A DNA stretch of 64,000 bases from assembly GCF_000421265.1 (NCBI RefSeq), contig NZ_ATWN01000002.1:124001-188000 (forward strand), written 5' to 3'. Positions 57,774 to 64,000 of the stretch are shown here, one piece after another. Made by a program: the position numbers and the translations under genes. The notes below the pieces were generated by a model. That model ran no database searches and had not been told where the DNA came from. It saw nothing but the letters and a program-made list of their open reading frames with translations. This DNA comes from Thalassospira lucentensis MCCC 1A00383 = DSM 14000 (GTDB lineage Bacteria > Pseudomonadota > Alphaproteobacteria > Rhodospirillales > Thalassospiraceae). Positions within the stretch are counted from its first letter, which is position 1. Each line of letters opens with the position of its first letter.

Positions 57774-59171
57774 GTGCGCTATGTCAGTACGCGGGGAAGC
57801 GCCCCCGTTTTGCAGTTTGATGAAGTTCTTCTTGCAGGTCTGGCCCGTGACGGTGGTCTTTATGTCCCCGAAACCTGGCCAACTTTTTCCAAGGATGACA
57901 TTCGTAGCCTGCGCACTCTGACATATGCCGAGGTTGCCTTTAAAGTGATCCAGCCGTTTGTCGCGGGCACTGTCGAGGATGACGCGCTTATGGCGATCCT
58001 TGAAGATACCTATAACGGGTTTGATCACGCGGCGGTCGCGCCGCTGAAACAGCTTGGCGCGAACGACTGGGTGATGGAGCTGTTCCACGGCCCGACACTG
58101 GCATTCAAGGATTATGCGCTTCAGGTCGTTGGCCGGTTGTTTGACTATGTTCTGGCCAAACGCGGCGAGCGCATTACGATTGTGGGTGCGACGTCGGGTG
58201 ATACCGGGTCTGCGGCCATTGAGGCCTGTCGTGATCGTGAAAACATCGACATCTTTATCCTGCATCCCAAAGGGCGCGTTTCGGAAGTCCAACGTCGTCA
58301 GATGACCACGGTCTTGTCGGACAATGTGCATAACCTTGCCGTTGAGGGTTCGTTTGACGATTGTCAGGATCTGGTCAAGGCCCTGTTTAATGATCACGGG
58401 TTCCGTGATGAGGTCGGGCTGTCGGCGGTGAACTCGATCAACTGGGCGCGGATCATGTGCCAGATCGCCTATTACTTCTGGGCGGGCGCGCAGCTTGGAT
58501 CGCCGGACCGTGAAATTTCCTTCTCTGTGCCGTCGGGCAACTTTGGCAATGTGTATGCCGGTTATGCCGCGATGCAGATGGGGCTTCCGATCAAACAGTT
58601 TGTGGTTGGGGCCAACCGCAATGACATTCTTGCGCGCTTTTTCGAAAGTGGCGTGATGAAGATGGAAGGTGTTGAGCCGTCGCTCAGCCCATCGATGGAC
58701 ATTCAGGTCAGTTCAAACTTTGAACGTTTGATGTTTGATCTGTATGACTGCGATGGTTTGGCCGTGGCCGAGATGCTGACCAAATTCCGCGAAACCGGCG
58801 TTATGGAAATGTCGCAGGGGCAGTTTGGCCGAGCACGCGAACATTTTGACGGGTATCGTCTTGATGACGCACAAACCCGTGCGGCGATCAAGGATGTGCT
58901 TGAGACCAGTGGTGAGTTGGTTGATCCGCATTCCGTGATCGGGATTGTTTCGGGACGTGAGTGTAACCGTGATAAATCCGTACCGATGGTGGCACTGGCA
59001 ACAGCACACCCGGCGAAATTCCCGGATGCGGTCAAGCAGGCGTCGGGGATTTACCCGGACTTGCCATCGCGTCTTTCTGATCTATATGACCGACCAGAAA
59101 AAGTCGAACCGATGTCCAATGATGTTGCAACATTGATGGCGCATGTCCGTCGTAATCGGCGTGCGGCCTGA
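57774..59171 (+). CDS. thrC: Threonine synthase (GTG start)
   Basis: A 465-residue PLP enzyme converting O-phosphohomoserine to threonine. The GTG at 57774 is preceded by CAGGAGCAGGTATA and gives the family N-terminus VRYVSTRGSAPVLQF. The PLP lysine is in HGPTLAFKDYALQVVG, and GATSGDTGSAAIEACRD is the phosphate loop. This is the longer class of ThrC. The substrate is made by ThrB, encoded at 34.3-35.3 kb. The 176 bases upstream hold a TTGACT-like element and no other feature. Confidence 0.95.
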   Translation: MRYVSTRGSAPVLQFDEVLLAGLARDGGLYVPETWPTFSKDDIRSLRTLTYAEVAFKVIQPFVAGTVEDDALMAILEDTYNGFDHAAVAPLKQLGANDWVMELFHGPTLAFKDYALQVVGRLFDYVLAKRGERITIVGATSGDTGSAAIEACRDRENIDIFILHPKGRVSEVQRRQMTTVLSDNVHNLAVEGSFDDCQDLVKALFNDHGFRDEVGLSAVNSINWARIMCQIAYYFWAGAQLGSPDREISFSVPSGNFGNVYAGYAAMQMGLPIKQFVVGANRNDILARFFESGVMKMEGVEPSLSPSMDIQVSSNFERLMFDLYDCDGLAVAEMLTKFRETGVMEMSQGQFGRAREHFDGYRLDDAQTRAAIKDVLETSGELVDPHSVIGIVSGRECNRDKSVPMVALATAHPAKFPDAVKQASGIYPDLPSRLSDLYDRPEKVEPMSNDVATLMAHVRRNRRAA

Positions 59172-59218
59172 ACATTAAGCAGTGTGGGGCATGATATGAA
59201 AAACAGGAGTACTGCTAT

Positions 59219-60478
59219 ATGACAGTCGAGCTTACCCAGCTTGACAATGGGATGATTGTCGCAACGGACCGCCTTGACCACGTTGAGTCAGTGGCCTTGG
59301 GAAGTTGGGTTGATGTTGGCGCGCGTCACGAGACGCCAGACATTAACGGCATCTCTCATATGCTTGAACATATGGCCTTTAAAGGCACCCGTCGTCGTTC
59401 TGCATTGCAGATTTCCGAGGAAATCGAGTCTGTCGGTGGACAGATGAATGCCTATACGTCGCGCGAAAATACCGCTTATTACTGCAAGGTCCTGCACGAA
59501 GACCAAGAACTGGCGATCGATGTGATTGCCGATATCCTTCAGCATTCCACCCTTGATGCCAAGGAACTGGAACGCGAACGTCAGGTGATCTTACAGGAAA
59601 TTGGTCAGGCGAATGACACGCCAGACGACATCATTTTCGATCATTTTCAGGAAACCGCCCTGCCAAACCAGTCGCTTGGCCGGTCCATTCTTGGCAGTCC
59701 GGAAAATGTGTCGTCGTTGTCACGCGATCATTTGTTTGATTTCATGTCACGGCGCTATAGCCCGAAAAACATGGTGTTTTCGGCATCTGGCAAGGTTGAG
59801 CATCAACGTGTTGTCGATATGGTTGCCGAAAAGTTCGACAGCCTTCCGGCACATGAAGAACACGAGATCGAGCCGCTGAAATACGAAGGTGGCAGCCGGA
59901 TCGAGAACCGTAAGCTTGAGCAGGTGCATGTGATCATGGGCCTGCCGACGGTGTCGTACACCCATGACAGCTTCTTTGACCTTCAGGTGTTTAACACGCT
60001 TCTGGGCGGGGGCATGTCATCGCGCCTGTTCCAGGAAATTCGTGAAAAGCGTGGTTTGGTTTATTCGGTCTATAGTTTCTCATCGCATTATGTCGATGGC
60101 GGCCTGTTTTCGATTTATGCCGGGACCGGGGCCAATGACATTGGTGAACTGATGCCGGTGATGTGTGATGAACTGGTGCGCGCCACCGAGGACCTCAGCG
60201 AAGAAGAAGTCACGCGTGCGCGTGCGCAGCTTAAGGCATCTGTGGTCATGGCGATGGAAAGCAATTCCGGTCGCTGTGAAACGCTTGCCCGTCAGATCCA
60301 GATTTTCGGTCGTCCGCAAAGTATGGAAGAAATTGTTGCCAAGGTCGATGCGGTTGACCTTGAAAGTGTTCGCCGTGCGGGTAAGGTTTTGCTTGAGGGC
60401 AAACCAACCATCACCGCCCTTGGTCCTGTCGATAAAATGCCGGAATATGACACGCTGACGGCCCGTCTTCGCAGCTAG
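59219..60478 (+). CDS. M16 family zinc peptidase (processing-peptidase-like)
   Basis: A 419-residue M16 peptidase resembling the mitochondrial processing peptidase beta subunit. The inverted zinc motif HXXEH appears as ISHMLEHMAFKGT, with the downstream Glu in the helix after ENTAYYCKVLHED. GMSSRLFQEIREKRGLVYSVYSF, split by no gap, marks the second domain. It lies 47 bases after thrC, the usual alphaproteobacterial order. Function in bacteria is not firmly known; peptide degradation is likely. Confidence 0.92.
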   Translation: MTVELTQLDNGMIVATDRLDHVESVALGSWVDVGARHETPDINGISHMLEHMAFKGTRRRSALQISEEIESVGGQMNAYTSRENTAYYCKVLHEDQELAIDVIADILQHSTLDAKELERERQVILQEIGQANDTPDDIIFDHFQETALPNQSLGRSILGSPENVSSLSRDHLFDFMSRRYSPKNMVFSASGKVEHQRVVDMVAEKFDSLPAHEEHEIEPLKYEGGSRIENRKLEQVHVIMGLPTVSYTHDSFFDLQVFNTLLGGGMSSRLFQEIREKRGLVYSVYSFSSHYVDGGLFSIYAGTGANDIGELMPVMCDELVRATEDLSEEEVTRARAQLKASVVMAMESNSGRCETLARQIQIFGRPQSMEEIVAKVDAVDLESVRRAGKVLLEGKPTITALGPVDKMPEYDTLTARLRS

Positions 60479-60503
60479 TCATATCGGAATTGATATTGAA
60501 GAT

Positions 60504-60541
60504 AACGGCACTTGCCCTGATGGGCCGGTGCCGTTTCTTTT
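60504..60541 (+). terminator. Intrinsic terminator after the M16 peptidase gene
   Basis: Outer stem AACGGCAC / GTGCCGTT (60504-60511 with 60528-60535) with inner GCCC / GGGC, followed by TCTTTTTG. Confidence 0.88.
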
Positions 60542-60597
60542 TGCGGCCCCGTGCCGGGTCGTGTATTCCGGTATTACCATGGCAACGGGATACCGAA

Positions 60598-61524
60598 ATG
60601 ATGCAGTACGCGTTTGATATTGGCGGATCGAAGATTGAATTCGGTGTCTTTGATGATGCCGGGGACATCCTGTCGCACAGTAAAACCCCGACACCGGCCC
60701 ATGACCGCGATGCATTCGTTGCGGCTGTTTCGGGGCTGATTGATGAGGCGGATCGCGAATTTGGCGAACGCCCAAACATCGGGATCAGTTTTGCTGGCGG
60801 GCTTGATCCGCAAACGGGTGCTGTGATTTCGGCCAATATCCCGGCGATCAAGGGCTGGTTGCTGGCGGTGGAGCTTTCGGCAATTCTTAAGCGCGACGTA
60901 TTGGTGGCAAACGATGCCGATTGTTTTGCATTGGCCGAAGCGCGAACCGGGGTGGCAAAGAATGCCCGAACGGTATTTGCCATCATCCTTGGCACCGGGG
61001 TTGGTGGCGGCATTGTCGTTGATGGGCATTTTATTGGCGGGCGCAGCGGCATTCGCGGCGAGTGGGGACACGGGAATGATGTCACCGGTGGGTTGATCCG
61101 CAATGGATTGGCGCCGGTTGCCTGTGGCTGCGGCAATACCGGTTGTCTTGATGCATGGGGCGGGGCGCGGGGACTGGAAAACATCCACGCACAAATCAGC
61201 GGCAACCGCACCACCAGTTTCGAGATCACCGATGCGTGGCGAACCGGTGACGATCATGCAACGCGCAGTCTTGAAATCTATTGCGATCTTGTTTCGCGTG
61301 AGTTGGCTTTGATGGTCAATGTTCTTGATCCCGATTGCGTGCCGGTTGGGGGCGGGATCGCGTCAGAAGAAAGCCTGATTGCCAATATCGATACCATGGT
61401 CCGTCAGCGCGTGCTGGGGCGCTATGATGCGCCGCTGGTTGTTCCGGGCCGTTACAGCCGCGACGGGGGCCTTCGCGGGGCGGCAATGCTGCACGTGATC
61501 GCCAATGCGCAAGGCAGCCAATAG
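60598..61524 (+). CDS. ROK-family sugar kinase, NagK-like
   Basis: A protein of about 308 residues starting MMQYAFDIGGSKIEFGVF (ATG at 60598 or 60601; the ribosome site is weak). The ROK signature is visible: the phosphate loop at the N-terminus, ILGTGVGGGIVVDG in the middle, EWGH, and the zinc-binding CGCGNTGCLDAWGG. The catalytic Asp is in VANDADCFALAEA. NagK-type kinases phosphorylate N-acetylglucosamine, for instance from cell-wall recycling; another hexose is possible. The next gene, cutC, starts two bases after its stop, so they are co-transcribed. Confidence 0.87.
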   Translation: MMQYAFDIGGSKIEFGVFDDAGDILSHSKTPTPAHDRDAFVAAVSGLIDEADREFGERPNIGISFAGGLDPQTGAVISANIPAIKGWLLAVELSAILKRDVLVANDADCFALAEARTGVAKNARTVFAIILGTGVGGGIVVDGHFIGGRSGIRGEWGHGNDVTGGLIRNGLAPVACGCGNTGCLDAWGGARGLENIHAQISGNRTTSFEITDAWRTGDDHATRSLEIYCDLVSRELALMVNVLDPDCVPVGGGIASEESLIANIDTMVRQRVLGRYDAPLVVPGRYSRDGGLRGAAMLHVIANAQGSQ

Positions 61525-61525
61525 C

Positions 61526-62269
61526 ATGCGTTCGACAAACAAGGAAAAACAGGCACATGCGCCGTTGCTTGAAGTGTGTGTTGAAAGCTTCACCGATGCG
61601 ATGCGCGCGGTCGAGGCCGGTGCAGACCGGATCGAATATTGTTCCGCACTGGCTCTTGGTGGGTTAACGCCAACACCGGGTGCGTTAGCACGGCTTAAAG
61701 ACATTCCAGCACCTTGTATGGTTATGATCCGGCCACGGCCGGGCGGGTTTTGGTACGAGCCCGAAGGCGTGGCGATCATGAAGCGCGAAATTGCGATTGC
61801 GCGTGAAAGTGGGGCGGCGGGGGTGGTGTTTGGTGCCTGTGATCGCAATGCGCACCTTGATGTGTCGGTTCTTTACGACTTGATGACAGAATGTGCAGGT
61901 TTACAAACCACCTTGCACCGCGTGTTTGACGATGTGCCCGATCAGCGGTACGCCCTAGAGCAGGCGATTGAAATTGGCTTTGATCGTATTTTGACAAGTG
62001 GCGGGAAACCCGATGCAAAATCGGGTGCAAAACAGATCGCTGCGTTGATCAAGGATGCCGCCGGACGGATTGTCATATTGCCGGGAGCTGGTGTCAGTGC
62101 GTCAAATGCCACCGAAATCCTTGAAGTTACAGGTGCGACGGAGCTACACGCATCCTGTAAGACGGTGACAACGGATATGCTAGATGATGGCCGAACGTGT
62201 GTGGATGTTATACGGGTTTCCACGTTGCGCAACGTCATGAATGGTCGCGCCGACGGTCCTCTGCGTTAG
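61526..62269 (+). CDS. cutC: CutC family protein
   Basis: A 247-residue TIM-barrel protein of the CutC family. Conserved parts are LEVCVESFTDAMRAVEAGAD, YCSALALGGLTPTPG, MIRPRPGGFWY and TLHRVFDDVPDQ. It was named for copper homeostasis in E. coli, but a direct copper role is disputed; the fold suggests an enzyme. The ATG at 61526 is preceded by AAGGCAGCC and lies two bases after the ROK kinase stop, so the two may act together on a sugar. Promoter-less linkage seen; no terminator recognised after it. Confidence 0.9.
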   Translation: MRSTNKEKQAHAPLLEVCVESFTDAMRAVEAGADRIEYCSALALGGLTPTPGALARLKDIPAPCMVMIRPRPGGFWYEPEGVAIMKREIAIARESGAAGVVFGACDRNAHLDVSVLYDLMTECAGLQTTLHRVFDDVPDQRYALEQAIEIGFDRILTSGGKPDAKSGAKQIAALIKDAAGRIVILPGAGVSASNATEILEVTGATELHASCKTVTTDMLDDGRTCVDVIRVSTLRNVMNGRADGPLR

Positions 62270-62452
62270 CCGCGCACCAAGTTTGTCATGGCGTCGATAT
62301 AAAGCTATTCGCATTGAAATGTATTGGTTTATGCTATGGTATAGATCGTGCAAAAATTATGAACAAAACACTGCCGGTACAGCGTATAGGGTTTGCCTTC
62401 ATGTAAGGCGCTTTTGGTGGAAACGGCATCTTATTTTGGAGTGGATATAGTC

Positions 62453-63499
62453 ATGTCAACCGACACACATGCAGCCGGTCAGGTCGCTGCTGAACAAGCA
62501 CTTAGTCGGTTGCATCGTATTACGTCGTCTGGTGAGCTTGATTTTGAACAGCGTGTGGATGCGATATTGCGTCTTGGGGCTGAGCATTTCGGATTGCCGA
62601 TTGCGATTTTTAGCAAGATCGACGATGAAACATACGAAGTTCAACAGGCCATTCACCCCGAAGATGCCCTTAAACCCGGTATGAGCTTTGAGCTTGAGAA
62701 TACCTATTGCAGTCATGTGGTTAAAGCCAATGACGTGCGCGGTTTTCACCATGTTGCCGACAGCGAAGTTCAAACCCATCCCTGTTATAAAAACTTTGCA
62801 CTCGAAGCGTATCTTGGCGCGCCGATCATTGCCGACGGGGTGCGTTTTGGCACATTGAACTTTTCAAGCCCGGAGCCAACCCGACCATTTAGCGGTCAGG
62901 ACATCGAACTGGTGCGGTTGTTCGCAGCCTGGGTTGGCAATGAAATCGCAAGACGTCGTGATCTTCGCGAACTTGAAGTCGCCCGCACCGAGCTTGAACG
63001 TCTGGCCACGACCGATCCGCTGACCGGACTTTATAACCGTCGTTATATGGAAAATTGCCTGACCAAGGAACTCGAACGGGCTAAGCGATATGGTAAGTCG
63101 CTTATCATCGGATTGTTGGATTTCGATGACTTCAAAGAGCTCAATGATAATTACGGTCATACCACTGGTGATGCGGCACTCCGACTGTTTGCCAAGGTAT
63201 CCTCGGACATGATGCGCGAAACCGACGTTATTGCGCGTTGGGGCGATGAAGAATTCCTGATCCTGATGCCCGAAACCGGTGCCGCCGGGGCGCTTAAATA
63301 CCTTCAGCGTCTGAGTGACCGGGTGCGTGAAAGTGATTTTCAGGCAGAAGATGCCCGTGTTGAGCTGACGATGAGCATTGGGTTGGGGATTGCCGAGGCT
63401 GACGATACGTTGGACAGTCTTGTTTCACGCGCCGATATTGCGATGTATGAGGCAAAACAGGCCGGACGTAACGTATCCAAGTTGCAAAATGATCGTTAG
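62453..63499 (+). CDS. GAF-GGDEF protein with variant active-site motif
   Basis: A 348-residue cytoplasmic protein. A GAF domain (about residues 25-175, containing ENTYCSHVVKANDVRGF and YLGAPIIADGVRFGTLNF) is joined by a helical linker to a GGDEF domain (about 185-345, TTDPLTGLYNRRYMENCL). The active-site loop reads ARWGDEEFLILMPE, i.e. GDEEF where GGDEF is usual, so activity is uncertain although the metal-binding acidic residues remain. The ATG at 62453 follows GGAGTGGATATAGTC. It converges with a hybrid-kinase gene whose end is only nine bases away. Confidence 0.9.
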   Translation: MSTDTHAAGQVAAEQALSRLHRITSSGELDFEQRVDAILRLGAEHFGLPIAIFSKIDDETYEVQQAIHPEDALKPGMSFELENTYCSHVVKANDVRGFHHVADSEVQTHPCYKNFALEAYLGAPIIADGVRFGTLNFSSPEPTRPFSGQDIELVRLFAAWVGNEIARRRDLRELEVARTELERLATTDPLTGLYNRRYMENCLTKELERAKRYGKSLIIGLLDFDDFKELNDNYGHTTGDAALRLFAKVSSDMMRETDVIARWGDEEFLILMPETGAAGALKYLQRLSDRVRESDFQAEDARVELTMSIGLGIAEADDTLDSLVSRADIAMYEAKQAGRNVSKLQNDR

Positions 63500-63508
63500 G
63501 GATTGCCG

Positions 63509-64000
63509 TTAACCGGCATCCTTGATTGTTTTTACCAGAGTTTCCTGTGTGATTGGTTTGGCAAGGTAGCCATCAAATCCTGCTGAGATATAGCGTTCGC
63601 GTGCCTGTTCAAGTGCATCGGCGGTGACAACAATAATCCGCGCATTTTGGGATGGGCCAGCCGACAGACGGATGGCATTCATCGCCTCTGTACCGTCCAT
63701 CACAGGCATCTGTGCATCCATCAGGATCAGTTGAAAGGCGTTGTTGATCGCCATATCAACCGCCTCCTTGCCATTGGCGGCATAACTGACCTGATACTGG
63801 CTGGCGTCAAGAAAAGCGCCCAGCACAATGCGGTTGAGTTCCTTGTCATCGACAACAAGAACCTTGATCAGGTCGTCTGACGAAGGTTCTGGCTTGGATT
63901 GTGAATGCACAGCTTTATCCAACCCCGGACCAAACTCGTTAAGGTCAGGATCGGATTTAAGAGGGGTTTCCACAGGGGAGAAAGGTAAATCCACCCAAAA
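63509..64000 (-). CDS. Hybrid sensor histidine kinase, C-terminal receiver part (5' end outside window)
   Basis: The frame is open to the right edge. The first residues (FWVDLPF) look like the end of a histidine-kinase ATPase domain, then a linker of about 40 residues leads to a receiver domain: VLVVDDKELNR with the acidic pair, LILMDAQMPVMDG with the phospho-acceptor Asp, VVTADA and LAKPI with the conserved Lys. So this is probably the C-terminus of a hybrid kinase and not a stand-alone response regulator. A GTG at 63994 could be misread as a start. Confidence 0.82.
   Translation of the reverse strand, partial: FWVDLPFSPVETPLKSDPDLNEFGPGLDKAVHSQSKPEPSSDDLIKVLVVDDKELNRIVLGAFLDASQYQVSYAANGKEAVDMAINNAFQLILMDAQMPVMDGTEAMNAIRLSAGPSQNARIIVVTADALEQARERYISAGFDGYLAKPITQETLVKTIKDAG

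Noticed and set aside
63509-63994. Stand-alone response regulator starting at the GTG at 63994
   Set aside because: The frame continues to the edge and reads FWVDLPF, the typical end of a kinase ATPase domain, so it is better seen as a hybrid kinase tail.

Overview
The window reads as ordinary chromosome of a marine-type alphaproteobacterium, most probably Rhodospirillales and close to Thalassospira. The base composition is moderately GC-rich by eye and genes are densely packed. Several neighbourhoods are typical of the class: ftsEX-ydcF-plsC, argH-lptM-lysA facing tlpA, the twin-TM protein/adenosyltransferase/etfBA/hbd set, ispH-thrB-rnhA, and a coxB-coxA-ctaB-ctaG-coxC-SURF1 locus leading to thrC and an M16 peptidase. 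The genus is an inference from gene content and order; no rRNA or tRNA gene was seen that would fix it.

Layout. 1-1.9 kb: two EamA exporters (the first cut by the edge) around a ChaC-like protein. 1.9-5.3 kb: envelope and division genes ftsE, ftsX, ydcF, plsC. 5.6-9.2 kb: a zinc-ribbon membrane protein and a DUF4175/TIGR02302 membrane protein. 9.3-12.8 kb: lysine and arginine synthesis (argH-lptM-lysA, chained by ATGA overlaps) with a divergent TlpA thioredoxin. 12.9-15.5 kb: two sugar kinases. 15.6-19.4 kb: hbd, etfA, etfB, cobalamin adenosyltransferase and a twin-TM protein. 19.6-21.7 kb: a GST and a divergent S-adenosylhomocysteine hydrolase-like protein behind a strongly structured leader. 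21.7-23.8 kb: a soluble chemoreceptor carrying a PilZ domain. 24-29.5 kb: three key enzymes of the ethylmalonyl-CoA pathway (mcd, ccr, ecm). 29.5-31 kb: a TetR/SDR pair with paired operators. 31.2-33.6 kb: a GGDEF-EAL protein. 33.8-36.3 kb: rnhA, thrB, ispH. 36.5-41.9 kb: a lipoprotein, a tandem glycine riboswitch and gcvT-gcvH-gcvPA-gcvPB. 42-48.4 kb: two CheZ-like phosphatases flanking a small unknown protein, a peroxiredoxin, a DsbD/ScsB-type reductase and YqgE. 48.4-49.2 kb: a gene-free stretch. 49.2-55.4 kb: aa3-type cytochrome c oxidase and its assembly genes. 55.5-62.3 kb: M32 carboxypeptidase, a cNMP-binding-domain protein, thrC, M16 peptidase, ROK kinase and CutC. 62.4-64 kb: a GAF-GGDEF protein and the tail of a hybrid histidine kinase.

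The metabolic genes fit together. Hbd, EtfAB, Mcd, Ccr and Ecm all act on acyl-CoA esters of C4/C5 metabolism and acetyl-CoA assimilation; EtfAB is the natural electron acceptor for Mcd; and the adenosyltransferase makes the cofactor that Ecm requires. Signalling proteins (one chemoreceptor, two CheZ-like proteins, two GGDEF proteins, one PilZ domain, one hybrid kinase) are scattered among housekeeping genes.

No CRISPR array, insertion sequence, prophage or obvious novel defence system is visible. The observations most worth following are the SAHH-like gene with its hairpin leader, the paired CheZ proteins with FliM-like (one tandemly repeated) C-terminal peptides, the PilZ chemoreceptor, several well-formed operator-like palindromes, and a nested inverted repeat in the gene-free region upstream of coxB.
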